Source: Amanita rubescens (Eukaryota; Basidiomycota; Agaricomycetes; Agaricales; Amanitaceae). From it: 64,000 nucleotides of DNA. The position numbers and the translations under genes were made by a program. Below are positions 31,940-43,894 of this stretch, piece by piece. The DNA is taken from assembly GCA_015039365.1 (NCBI GenBank), contig WION01000007.1, positions 310,001 to 374,000 on the forward strand. Reading direction: 5' to 3'. The notes beneath the pieces were generated by a model, which saw only the letters and a program-made list of their open reading frames with translations, did not search any database and was not told where the DNA came from. Position 1 is the stretch's first letter. Each line of letters begins with the position of its first letter.

Positions 31940-33421
31940 CTAAGGTTTCTCCCTTGTTATCGGGCACGCAGGTTGGTGCTGGCCTCCAAGACTCTGAACC
32001 TGCGCCACTTCCAGGGTTGGAGACCGGGACAACGGAAGAGTCGGTGACGGTCGTCCAAAGACGACGTCATACATATAAACCAGGGACCTGAGCGTGATAG
32101 ACAACCACAAAAGGAAAGTTCCCGCGGCGTACATCGCTCCGTACACTCGGAAGAATGACGCGTTAAACGATTCGCCTAGAGTGATAGTAAGGGTTGCGTA
32201 GACACTCTGATAAAAAAAGGTGACGGTCAGTAAACGTCACATTCCGCATTAGGTTGATAACGATCAACGCACGTTTGGAAAAACTAATCCCCAGAAGTTA
32301 GGGGTAAATGCAATGTGCGTCTTGCGCAGCGTCGATGCGACGGTCATAAGAGCAAAGAATAGAAACATGGTGGCTAGCGTCCATAATAAGAATGCGATGC
32401 TTATGCAAAGCACATATAGAACTTGGCCCGTGTATGGCCAGCTAAGGAACGTGGACGATAAACGTTCGGCTGGCAATAGGTTGTTGAGATTTTGGCCAAT
32501 GAGGACGACGGCGAACCCCGCCTGGCCAGTTGGGCCAAGGGGAAGGAAGACTGTCAGGGCTGAAGGACCTTTGGGAGGGCCATGGACGAAGAGCCGTTCG
32601 AAATAGATGGTGAAGATGATGAATGACAGGGTAAAACCGACGGTGACAATAAATATGTCGATGATGACGGTGATGAGAGCATTCGATATGGAATACTCCT
32701 TCAACGCATTCGCAAGTACGCCAGCGCTTGACGAACAAACTATAAGAGTGACAATAGGAAGCAACCAAGCTGATGTCATTTGTTCGAGCGAGTGTTTCTG
32801 ACTCGTGAACCTGAGTAGATAATTTTCGTCAGGGTCAAGATGATATGATAGAGAAGCCAAGACAAGCGCACATGTAGTGTACTAAGCCCCAACAGCACGC
32901 AGAGGAGATGGCCAAATTAATCCACCACATGGCCCAGATAGAGTAAACAAATATTTTTCCTCCAAAAGAGAATCGTTCGAACAGGACATTGATGGCGACA
33001 TTCATGATGGTAGCGAAACCCATCGGAAAACAGCCCCAAAAGAGGCTAAGAGTTGGACTTTTCATCACGACCTCCCAGTCCTTTGGATATAACAGGTACC
33101 GTGCGATGGCCCACAGGGAAAAAATCAGGAAGAGTGTCAGATTGAGAAGGAGCATGACGGCGCTGAGAATCTTCATGGCCATGCCTTGGCCATATGGAAA
33201 GATATCGAAGAGAATACTAATGCCTCCGGTGCCTATCGTCCGAAGATGCGTTATGTCAATCTGCGAGCGAACCGAATTTTCGGAAACTCACCCATAGTGA
33301 CTGCAAAGTACACCGGTGAAAATGATCTGAAAATTTTGGTTGAGATAATCAAAACATACGGGGCGATAGACACTCACTGCACAAACTCATGCTTGGTAAA
33401 GTAGCTCAATCGCTGAGCCAT
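31940..33421 (-). CDS. SSU1-type sulfite efflux transporter (TDT family), copy A
   Basis: Plasma-membrane transporter of the tellurite-resistance/dicarboxylate (TDT) family, to which the yeast sulfite pump Ssu1 belongs. Five exons in minus order: 33421-33378, 33326-33292 (35 nt), 33232-32872, 32810-32273, 32206-31940, giving 414 aa. It opens MAQRLSYFTKHEFVQ and then the family signature FSPVYFAVTMGTGGIS. About ten hydrophobic helices follow, including LFWGCFPMGFATIMN, MTSAWLLPIVTLIVCSSSAG, VFLPLGPTGQAGFAV and FTPNFWGLVFPN. The tail is hydrophilic. Substrate (sulfite versus other anion) is inferred from family resemblance. Paralogue of the next gene upstream. Confidence 0.87.
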
Positions 33422-34607
33422 GAGTCAGGGGTAGGGGAGAGGAATGTTACGTCGACTCCCATGTTTGACCTTTTTTAAGTCGGTAATGTTCCGAGGAGCA
33501 GTTGTGTTTAAATGCAGAGAGCTCGGCGCCCGGCATAATTCCGAATTCCTACTGATAGGAATGTTTGAATGTGATTACTAAGCTGACTACGCTAGGTGGC
33601 CGAAACATGATTCAATCTCGTAACATGAATGGAAATCTACGGAAACGTCTCTAAACATAACAATTACTACAAGCACTGATGAAATCTTCTATGATAGCTA
33701 GATAGCAGCGATATCTGCAGATTCGCACTTGCAAGTTGGTATCATGTGGCGGTGCTCATCATATTTATACACCGGCGCGGGCTGATGTGATGCGCATACC
33801 AACGGTTCTGGCAGCCGTGCAGTCCATCAAGAGTTCGGAATGACTCAATGAGTCGGAAATCTGGCCAATGCAAAGAGATGCGGCGCAGAACTAGATAGTT
33901 GGAACGTTCTCATCAGTGATGAATTTGCCTACTTAGCAAGAACGCACAAGGAGTCACGCTGTTGATATCGGAGGAATCCGGGGAACCATGCTAATGAATT
34001 CGGAATTCGGGATGTCATATTGATGATATTCGGAATTCGAGTAAATGAGTATCGCAGAGTACCCCTGATAAGTATTCGGAATTATGCATTGAGTCATGTC
34101 ACCTCTCGACATTCGCTCTCAGGCTTCTGATGGCGGCTCATCTTAATGCAGCGTGCGACCCTGTGCAACCTCGTGGTCCTCAAATGAAAATCTCGTGTTC
34201 TTCCGCCAGAACATATATGTAAGTGGTTTGTCGATTTATTCAACTTCTCTGAATCTGGGTTTGACGTGCCGGCCGGAACCATCTGACCGATCACCCCGTA
34301 GTGGAATAAGTTTTAAGCCGATGGAATGGATGGATGTCTCGACGCTTAATGGTCCGAACAAGCGTCGCTAGTACGGAAAAAAGAACGTAAGTATGAATTT
34401 GAAAGTATTGCTGTCTAGACGTGATGTATGTAATAGGTAATACTAAACTAAATCTAAAGACACAATTGCAGTTGTAGCTAGTTCATGATACAACGTACTG
34501 AAACAACAAGGCGATGATTAGAAAATCCCGTAAATACCATGCACGAAAAGTAAAAATGAAATGAATCTAAGCCCATTCGTGTCTACCACAAAAGAGTGTA
34601 AAGGATG
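33422..34607. promoter_or_regulatory. promoter region of SSU1-like copy A with repeated CGGAATT and TGASTCA words
   Basis: No gene seen in 1.2 kb. The word TTCGGAAT/AATTCCG recurs at 33537-33543, 33834-33841, 33997-34010 (twice overlapping), 34028-34039 and 34074-34084. TGA(C/G)TCA, the Gcn4/AP-1 type core, occurs at 33421-33427, 33841-33847 and 34090-34096. All lie upstream of copy A. That these are bound by a regulator is inference. Confidence 0.45.
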
Positions 34608-36063
34608 TTAGACATCCTCTATTTTTTTTTCGTCGTCCGAGTCGCAACAATTGGAAACTTGTGTCACCTCCAAGGTGGGGGTTTGAGATAATGCAATAGC
34701 CGGTAGGGGATATCTGAAGACGACATCGTAAACGTAAACCAGGGATTTGAACGTGATGAACGTCCATAGTAGGAATGTCCCCACAGCGTATACAGCGCCG
34801 TAAACTCGGAAGAAAGAAGCGTTGAATGATTGACCTAGCGTCATAGTAACAGTTGCATAAACGCTCTATTTGATCGTCAGAAAAATTTTACGCTCCATAT
34901 ACAACAAACTCACGTTTGGGAAAATTAAGCCCCAGAAACTAGGCGTGAAGGGGATGTGCGTGCGCCGCACCGTAGTTATAATGGAAAGGAGACCAAAGAA
35001 AAGGAACATGGAAGCCAATGTCCATAGCAAGAACGCGATACATGTGCACAGCACATTGATCGCCTGACCAGCGTAGGGCCATCGAAGGAACACGGATGAT
35101 GGAGTCATTAACGGCAGTAACTTGTTGAAGTTTTGACCAATGAGGATGATTGAAAATCCCGCTTGGCCGCTTGGGCCAAGGGGAAGGAAAACTGTCAGGG
35201 CTGCAGCGCCTTCCGGAAGCCCGTAGACGAAAAGTCGTTGAAAGTAGATGGTGAAGATGATGAAAGACAGGGTAAACCCAACCGTGACAATAAAGACACC
35301 TGTGGTGAGGGTTACAAGGGCATTCATTATTGAGTACTTCTGCAACGCATTTGCAAGTACACCGGCCGACGATGAAGAGACAACAAGTGTTACCACCGGA
35401 AGCAACCACATTGTATTCATTTGTTCAAGGGTGTGGGTTTGACCCGTGATCCTGCGTGCGCAATAATTTCCGTCAGGGTCGTCTGTTACTAGCCTAGGCG
35501 ATGAGCTCAGACAGACTTACATGTGATGCATCATGCCCCAACAGTATGCAGATGAAACAGCAACGTCAATCCACCACAGAACCCAAATAGAATAAAGAAA
35601 ACCTTTCCCTCCGAATGAGAAGTATCCATAGATGACGTTAATGGCCACGTTCAGGATGGTGGTGAAACTCATTGGGAAACAGCCCCAGAAGAGACTCAGA
35701 GTAGGATGGTCCATCAAATCTGTCCAGTCTTCCGGATATAAGTAATACCGCGTGATAGCCCATGCAGAAAAAACCACGAAGAGTAGCAAGTTGAGAAAAA
35801 ACAGGATGAGACTGATAACTTTCATCGGCAGTGCGGGGCCATATGGAAAAACATCGAAGAGAAGGCTGATAGCTCCAGTACCTACAACAAAGTCAACGTG
35901 TTAATTATCTAACATAGGTGCTTGCTAACCCATGATGACCGTAAAATATGTTGGGGAGAATGATCTGTAGGTGCGTTGAGGCCAAAGCCAGGAATATTAG
36001 TTAAGATACATACCGGATGAGCTCATACTTGACAAAGTAGCTCAATCGCTGAGCTTTAGCCAT
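34608..36063 (-). CDS. SSU1-type sulfite efflux transporter (TDT family), copy B
   Basis: Tandem paralogue of copy A in the same orientation. Exons 36063-36014, 35964-35930 (35 nt), 35881-35521, 35451-34914, 34865-34608 give 413 aa. Exons 2, 3 and 4 have exactly the same lengths as in copy A (35, 361, 538 nt), so the pair arose by gene duplication. It opens MAKAQRLSYFVKYELIR, then FSPTYFTVIMGTGAIS, LFWGCFPMSFTTILN, WLLPVVTLVVSSSSAG, VFLPLGPSGQAGFSI and FTPSFWGLIFPN. The C-terminal tail ends CCDSDDEKKIEDV, a different and more acidic tail than copy A. The region 36064-36200 upstream is its promoter. Confidence 0.87.
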
Positions 36064-37683
36064 GAGCAAAAAATCGGAGGATGAGAGAACAAACGTCTTG
36101 GCCGCTACATTTATATTCCGCGTTGGTGACCTTAGTCTTCTACCCTTAAGCTCGACTTCCGCAATTGGCAGGTGACTGCCGAGCATCCGGGATCCAGTTA
36201 ATCCGCATAACGTCCGCTCTCTTTTTGCCACCTGACTGTGCATCACACATGACAAGCAGCAAATTTAGTGCGCATACACTACAGTTGCAATGTGTTGGGA
36301 AATTGCTAGGAGTTGAAGGAGCATGCAAGGCAGATGCTAACTTCAGCTCGCATGCGGAATCTGCAGATGCTGCCCTAGGTAAATTTATCATCGGGGCGCA
36401 AAAGCGGTGGTAGCCGGAACTTTCCATGGGAATGACTAGCTCGCATCCACAACGCTTTATCGCGCGCCTTTCATCCGCCCTCCTTTCTTGTCGTTCTTTC
36501 ATTCGGTTGAAAAAGGTTGAAGAAGACTCGAGAGTTGCATTTTGGCTACGACGGAACCAATTATCACCGGATCCAAGCAACCTCGGCAAACATGAGAACA
36601 AGCGGCGGAGTTAAGTTATAATGATTGTGTGATTGATTAGGTTGCATTAACAAGACTACGATAAGCTCGGAATTCAGACAGTTTCGCGTCCCACAATTGT
36701 CCATGCCAGTAAAACCAGAGATTTGCGCCGTTCATTGTCAAAAGATTGTTCCCCTTGGCGAAACGTTACCTTTGTTACATGTCACATGGCTATGCAAAAA
36801 ATTAATAACTGTCAAGGCTGTACCGCGCACAGACTATAACCACTGCCAGAATCATGAACTCCAACGTCTATTAATCAACCCAACATTTCGATCAGTCGAA
36901 CCATATTGCTTTAGACTCTTTCAGTTAGTCTGGACTCTGAAAGGCTAGGGCAGCTGCGATCATCTTCGCGTTACAAGAAACTTCTTTGACGAGAGCGTTA
37001 GCTGTCCTAAGGTTTAGGTGACCGTGTCGCTTTCCAACTCATACAGGTGCGGTCAGTGTGAGGCTCGCCGGCTGATCGTGTATCGTTTAACATGCAGAAT
37101 ATTTAGAGCGCAAGGAAGCGTCCTTTTTGTCTTTCTTCTCTCGAGGTGTTTTTCCATTCTCTCCAGGCGCTCAACGGCTTGTCGCATGTCGCGAGCCACG
37201 AACAACCCATAATTAGAAAACCGGACCCGCGAGCCTTGCGGAGTTATTTTTGCTGGTGATAAGATCACTACAGGTCATTGTCAACCCCGACATGTAGCAT
37301 CATCATAATTGTGCTGAAAATTCCTTTACTATTGTCAGATCTCGTATTCCGCAGCAATTAAGAACTGGAACAAAGCACCGCCATCCAACCTGCTTAAAAT
37401 AATGTCACCAGCGCGGCGCAACGGCTTAAATTCCGTGGGTGGCCATTTACCAAAATAGGGTAGTCAGTGGCCAAAGTAGAACCTTTGGTAACGCTTTACC
37501 ACAGTGCCCCCGCTTAGCTGACGACTCCGCCTCTTTCACCCTCGGGTTTTCAAAGGACGCAAAAAGGGTTACGATGTGGCCAAGACCAAAATTAGTGTTC
37601 ATTATCTTCCGATACCTCTCTGACGATCGTCATCTCCCCAGCTTGACTTCATTCCACAACCACGCGCATCTAGCGTCGCTAAC
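36064..37683. other. intergenic, no gene seen
   Basis: 1.6 kb with several open frames of 60-150 codons on both strands, none with recognisable domains or a coherent exon chain. One TCGGAATTC word at 36668-36676 echoes those near copy A. Confidence 0.45.
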
Positions 37684-40224
37684 ATGTTTTCTCGCGCAAC
37701 CGCAACGAAATCAAATGCGCCTCTCGCGCCTACTAAGTTTAAAGGAAAGGAGCGCAGCAATGGCTCATTCTGGCGGCGCCATGCACACGATACCCCCGCC
37801 CTACCTCCTTCCTCTCGGACGACTTCTACTGGCACAAATAACGATTTCTTCTCCCGGCCTTCCGTACAAGAATCTCAAGATGGTGCTACAACGTCTGCCT
37901 TCAGTGCACATACCTTGCACAATGTTCCCTCTACGACCTCTGGTCCAAAGCGCGGTGCATCAAGCAACGTGCGCTCCTATGCCAACCCGTACCAAACTCC
38001 TGATGCCACCGGCAGAAGGAAAATGCACAAGATCCGCCAACAGATATCGCGCGCGGTGGAGGACGATCTAGTAGCTACTGCCCTCCGCCTGCCTGGCTTA
38101 TCGTCCTCCGGGAAGTTCGTACGCTTCGCTGCAGAGAGGCTTAAACGAAAGGCAGATCAGATCAAGGATTCTGTGATGCCACGCGCCCTATCCCGTGGAC
38201 CAAAACTGGACTGGATGGAAATTCAGAAGATTCATCGAAAGCTCGAGAAAGAGGAATCGGGTAGCGAAGGCAGGGATATGGAAAATAATAACGTTTCTTG
38301 TGTTCCGAACATTAGTGAGGAAGCAATTCGGCAAGCTTTTCGAAGAAGCTATAATGTGCCGCAGGTTATTGTGCCTAGCGCTCTCAAAGGTAAACAGTAA
38401 GTGGCGTTGTAGATCGATCGCAAGGTAGATTAATCAGATCCTTCCAGAAAAGCCGAGAGCAGAGCGAATGGAGGGGACATCGACACAGATACCGATGAAG
38501 ACACGGATATCGAAGATGAAGATAAAGAAAACGTCAATAGCTACGGAAGCTTGAAAGGCATGGACGGCAAGGGGTCTTGTCTCGGTGAAGGGCCTAAGGC
38601 TTCCTCCTCGTCGGCGGCACCTCAGTCTCCGAGTACACCTGGTCCCTCTAATCATGCAGAAGCATGGATACATATGCGCACCGCATCTCCAACGTCTTTA
38701 AAAAGCGGACCTGTAACACCAATAAAGCCTGCCGGGCAGTCAGCACTGAATGTACAATCAGCCACACCACCAGCAGTCACGAACATGGATTTCTCTTCGC
38801 CTTCGGGTCAATGCAAAGGAGAAACCCCTTCCATTCAGCGACAACCGACAGTCACACCACGAATGCCGGCGTTCCTCGACGTGCCTACTATCCAGAATAA
38901 AAAAATGGTGCCACAGCCGGATTGTAACATAGCACAAACCACTTTCCAACCACTGCAAGCGACCGTCAGTCCCCAAACGTCGTTCCAAAGCGCTGCGCAG
39001 TTCGGATGCCCTCAACAGCGATCGTTTAGCGGCAATATACAGCCAGAGGCGCACCAAGCAACGTTCTCGTTCGCGCCTACCTTTCAGCAATCCCAGTCTT
39101 CTTGTCCCTTGCCAGATACAAACCATCCGTTTAGCGGACAGGTACAGCAGCAATCTCAGTCCATATTCCCTGGCCCCAACGTCCATTCGGCATTATGTCC
39201 ACAACCGGTTCCGTTCTGCGGCAATGAGAATCGCTCCGTTCCATCAGCGGCACATTCAAACCCTGTTTCTCAGGTCAGTGGCATATAAACCCTTCCCGTC
39301 ATTACTGACGATCATGTAGCCGACAGGCGGCAGTTTCCCAAGCTTCTCGTTCCTGAGTAGCGCGTTCCAATCGCAATATAGCTGCGCACAGCCACCTGCT
39401 TTTCCCGCTCAATCTGCCGTTTTCAGCTCGACTGTGTTACAGGGACCACAGGTTACTTCAATACAGTATCCGCGGCGAATAATAAGGCGTCTCCCTGTTC
39501 TCATTGATGATCCACCTAGAAGGTCAATCTTATTTGGACCTTATGGAATTCAAGCGTTCATTAAGGAGAAGCCGATTCCAATCTACCAACCGACGCCAAT
39601 AGACCCGTCGGATAATGCTACCAAGTTTGATGATGAGGCTTGGAAAGCCGATAGAAAACGTCGCTCTGAGGGGTGGGAAGCACGAAAACCCAGAAAGCTC
39701 GGTCCTCTTGACATCACAAACGTGCCTCCCTTACCAAAAAAGGCATATTCTGGACGACCACCGAAAGGCTCCGAAGAAGACTTGATCAGACGACTAGTGA
39801 GTTTGACCATGTATAAAACAGAGTCGCTTGACAGTTCTAATAATCGTGTTTTTCGCAGGCGATTGAACGGAAGAATGAGGCTAAAAAAGCCAGAAAGGCG
39901 AAAAAGCGCGTTCGTTTCCTGCTGCCCGGAGAAGAACTTGAACGTTCGCCTGTAAGAAAGAAAAGACGCACAGACGAAAATTTAGACTCGGAGAGTATAC
40001 CGGAAAAATCCGCGCCACCAAGTTCCCAGAGGGTAGCGCCATCGCTTGAAAACAGAGCCGACCCCGTCATGCCTGGTGCATATGAAATGCCGGAAAGCAA
40101 GGGCAAGGCAATCGAAAGCTGTCCAGTAATCGACCATATATTTTCGCTCCTCAAAGAACAATTGGCAGCATATCACTTCAGAGATAACATTAACAAGCGA
40201 GTGGAGGGGGACTATCCAGTTTAA
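37684..40224 (+). CDS. disordered nuclear-type protein with RVxF-like motif, function not recognised
   Basis: Exons 37684-38396, 38448-39273, 39320-39796 and 39859-40224 close in phase to 793 aa. A basic N-terminus (FKGKERSNGSFWRRHAHD) leads into a helical Lys/Arg-rich segment (MHKIRQQISRAVEDDL; FAAERLKRKADQIKDS), an acidic block (DTDTDEDTDIEDEDKENV), a long Gln/Pro/Ser/Phe-rich middle with F-x-P/F-Q repeats, and a better ordered C-part (RRSILFGPYGIQAFIKEK, KFDDEAWKADRKRRSEGWE). A basic stretch follows, ending KKRVRFLLPGEE, whose RVRF fits the protein phosphatase 1 docking consensus. Nuclear location is suggested by the basic clusters (VRKKRRTDE). I do not recognise the family. Confidence 0.75.
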
Positions 40225-41140
40225 ATTTTCAGACGGGTAGTGATCTAGCCCCGACGGCCTCCGTCCCTTCGTCCACGAGGCTGCGCTATCAGGGAGGCTT
40301 AGAAGGTGCACGGGAGCACTCGGTGCAAATTGGAATGCTAATGTTAATCAGGTCGTATACGGAATACTATACAGCGTTCGCTCTGTTTATCGACATACTG
40401 CATCCAGGACATTTCCCGTACACGTATCGTTCCATAGCTTATTACGATGGAAATCTATTTTTCCCCGGCTTCGGGACAGATACAGTTGCGCTAACGTCCG
40501 AAGAGGTCATTCGCCTTTCTGTGCAGTTTCTTAGCGTGGAACCCTTGAGGACCTAGACCAAAACATACCATAGGGTGAAACCTGTCCTTCTATCTCCTTT
40601 GAGTCCATGCCCATGATATACATGGCGCTCAGCGTAAATGCTATGGCGGATCCCAACCCAACAACCTGACCCGATATCCACCTGGTATTAGGCCCAGCAC
40701 CCGCGACGGAGGCTCAACATACCATAGCTGTTCCCCGGTATCGAGACACCGTCTCAAATATTTTTCTTGGTGCCATAGTTTTATGCTGCAAGAATGAGGC
40801 AACTTTGGAGTGGTTTATATACTTGTGACGTCATCCAAGGTGCGTGAGCGATCGATGCGCTATTTCACTTCGTTTTCAGATATCGGGGGCTGTGTTCCGC
40901 TCGTTCACATTCTAATTATCGTTGCAAGATTCCGAGGCTATGGTGGGATGACACCTGATGACACTCGGCAAACGTGCCTGAATCCGTGATTTACATAATT
41001 TGACGGCCACATGGCTGGTTCCGGTCAATCACCATACCATGCTGCCATGTCTATCTTCACTCTAAATTCAGCCAATTCCATGCGTATTCTGTCATGTGGA
41101 GTATATAAAAGCCTTCAAGCATTCAGGCGATGCACACAAG
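40225..41140. other. intergenic, no gene seen
   Basis: No consistent coding signal on either strand. The last 150 bp (tatataaaagcc near 41101) look like the promoter of the next gene. Confidence 0.45.
41101..41109 (+). promoter_or_regulatory. TATA-like box before the DUF6533 gene
   Basis: gtatataaaagc lies about 38 bp upstream of the ATG at 41141, a spacing compatible with a core promoter and short leader. Assigned by motif and position only. Confidence 0.4.
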
Positions 41141-42510
41141 ATGGCCCAACTCGATATCCCAACGCTAGTACAGCACCAATTCTACCTTCGTGTAAGTGCT
41201 AATCGTTGATCATTCCAGCAGACTACAACTCACTCTTTACCACAGTTTGCGGATAGTGAGTCGCCGGCAGGACCGTAAGCCAGTATATATAGCTACTAAG
41301 TGCAACACTCGCAGCCGCCGCCCTTTCGATGCTAGTACGCCCACCCGTCGTTAGAATGCGTCAATCTAGTGTCTAAATCTGTCTTTCTAGGTATATGATT
41401 ACCTTCTGACGTTCGATCTCGAGGTTAACTATGTTTGGGGTTCAAGATGGACTTTCGTGAAGTTGTTGTATTTGGTGGTCAGATATATGCCATTTGTCAC
41501 CATGGCGTCCGTATTTTTGCTTGACGGTAAGTGTTCGGACTCGGAGGTTTACGTTATTCTCTGAAGAAAGGCTAATGTCACTGTCCAGTGCCAGGACCCA
41601 CGGTCGAAGATTGTCTGTCAATCACAAGGGCATATGCCAGTCGAGTTTCAAATCCTTTTCAGCGCAATCCTTTTCTGATGTATGATCTAGTTATGATTAC
41701 ATTTGACACTGGCTTTGGTGAAAGTGAGTGCCAATTCCTGGGCATCCATCCACTTTTAAACTGGTTAAACCTAGTCATTCTGACACTGCGAACATGGGCA
41801 ATTTGCGGGCGTCGATTTCGGATGGGAATGGGGTTCCTCTTTTTCTTTCTGATCAAGACGGCCATCGCCTATATTATCCTTGCGTTTTGGTGGAGCAGTT
41901 TACAATGTGAGTCCTGTTACCTGCACTCCAAACCTATGCTTGATGATGAGTACTGAGATACTAGACGCGGTGATTCCTCCTGGCCTTGGCTATAGCTCTG
42001 GAACTTGCGTTTTGGTCAAGGCCTCAAAGGTGATATGGGGGTCATGGACGTTAGTGGTTGTTTTTGAATTCAGTTCGTCATATACTCTCATTGTTTGCAA
42101 ATTGTTGATCCAACTATATAGTCGTCTGTATACTGTTGGCACGTGAAGCGCTCTCTGCATGTATGTCATGGTCTGTTCTCTCATCTTTCTCTCATGACGT
42201 TTGTTAGATCGCTTGGGCGGCATGTCCCAGCTTGCATGGGTCGTATATCGCGACGGTATGCTTCTCGGCTCATTCACCAATGTGCAATTCTCTCACGTTC
42301 TCACAGGCCTTATGTATTATGTTTATCTTATGGGTACGGTTCCACATGCCTCCTGTCATACTTATTCTTAGAACATGCCCAGCTACTTTCGTCGGTGTCG
42401 CTGCTTCAGTCATTGTATTGCCTGTGAGTACTTGCTTGCTACCGAACACATGCGGTCTTAACAGTGCTTTTCTTCTCCAGTTCGATATGGTCCGCTTTCT
42501 ATCTGGGTGA
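41141..42510 (+). CDS. DUF6533-type multi-pass membrane protein
   Basis: Agaricomycete-expanded family of about seven helices, function unknown. The start MAQLDIPTLVQHQFYL is the usual N-terminal helix entry. Short exons follow. The DUF6533 core spans about 41390-41525: VYDYLLTFDLEVNYVWGSRW, FVKLLYLVVRYMPFVTMASV. Later helices lie at 41760-41890 (LNLVILTLRTWAICGRR, MGFLFFFLIKTAIAYIILAF), 42030-42120 and 42300-42420 (FILWVRFHMPPVILIL, FVGVAASVIVL). At least six GT-AG introns are needed and several borders are uncertain, as is the stop (near 42510). Similar-type proteins occur in many copies per mushroom genome, so no specific role can be assigned. Confidence 0.75.
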
Positions 42511-42826
42511 GTTTCATCCCGTAACTAAGAATGACATAATGACATAGGGTCAAGGCCTGCCCATGTGCTACATGTCTTACTCACCGCACGTGTGATACTG
42601 CACGCCCGAGAGCAGGCCAATAAGTCTACTATTCACGAGATATCCTCATCATTTTTTACCCAATCTTGCTAAATGAGCATTGCTCGAGGGCGACGATGTC
42701 CCAAGGAGTCCGCGGTTTCCAGGCCCACCAAGTTGGACCAAATGGCTCCACTTGCAGCACTTTTTTCGATGAACCAAGTCGTTACATAATAACGACAAAC
42801 ATCAACATCAACCCAACTAGGGATAT

Positions 42827-43677
42827 ATGCGTCTCAACGAGAACACTGTTTTAGTGGGGGCGAAGGTGGTATTGGTTCCGTATCGTCCGGAACATGTTCT
42901 CGTAAGCTTTAGGAAACTTCTGAGACGCGGAAAGGAAACTTGGCGCTGATCAAGTAAGATTCTAGAAATATCATGCGTGGATGCTAGACGAGGAGTTGCG
43001 ACGCCTGACTGCAAGTGAACCTCTAAGTTTGGAGGAGGAATACGAAATGCAGCGTAAACATCATCCTACAGATGCCGGCGATGAAACTTACTATCTTTTC
43101 CAAACAGAAAATTGGCTGCTTGACGAGGACAAGTTAACTTTCATCATCTTAAGCAACCCAGATGTGTTGGATCCTTCGAATGAGGAAACGATAGCTCCCT
43201 CGGATCCACGGATTAGATTGCTTCCGATGGTAGGAGATGTAAATATCTTCCTACATGGAACTCTCGCATCGGGCAGAGCTGGTGATTCAACGGAAAAGAG
43301 TGAAGGCAATGAGATTGAGGACGATGATTTCGAGGCAGAGGTCGAAATCATGATCGCAGGTGAGGGCGCATACAGCATGTTCAGATCAGATTTTGGACTA
43401 TTGCTCGGCAGAACCCGCTTACCGCAGACGTGGCCTTGCTCAGGAAGCATTGCAGCTCATGCTAAGCTACGCAACCGGAACGCCGCGCCTTTTTCGCGTC
43501 GACACGGATTGCCGGAGCACTCCTTCACCATTACATATCCCGGCGGCGTATCTGGTAACGAGGATTACTGAATCGAATGAACCGAGCATAAGGTTATTTG
43601 AGAAACTTGGTTTCAAGATAACGAAAAGAGTTCCTGTTTTTGAGGAGGTGGAAATGCGGTGGAGAGCAGATACGTGA
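42827..43677 (+). CDS. N-acetyltransferase 9-like protein (GNAT family)
   Basis: Exons 42827-42901, 42966-43359 and 43412-43677 give 244 aa in phase. The N-terminus [20 protein letters not shown], then [20 protein letters not shown] and EEYEMQ, matches the NAT9 family closely. The GNAT acetyl-CoA loop appears as [20 protein letters not shown] (R-R-x-G-x-A/G) and the end as [15 protein letters not shown] and VFEEVEMRW. Relative to animal NAT9 there are acidic/Ser-rich inserts ([19 protein letters not shown]) and an insert before the NEPSIRLF motif. It is predicted to acetylate protein N-termini or lysines; the fungal substrate is unknown. The start at 42827 agrees with the conserved MRLN. Confidence 0.9.
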
Positions 43678-43894
43678 ACGGAATATCGGACTCCCCGGAA
43701 TATTCCAGAGTACTGTCCCACGCCTCTCCGTACTCCTCTCCGTACTCAACAACGATGTTGTAATATGACCACGTGCAGGAAACGCATCTACCCGCGTACG
43801 AATGGCGACCAGAATTACAGAGCCTACTATCAGAAGGATTGTGTTCATCTAATAGATGCAGGGTTGTACTCAGAGCAAGGTGAGGCACACAGAT

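Noticed and set aside
36146..36601. 151-codon minus-strand frame upstream of SSU1-like copy B
   Set aside because: No recognisable domain, overlaps the promoter region, and no supporting splice pattern.
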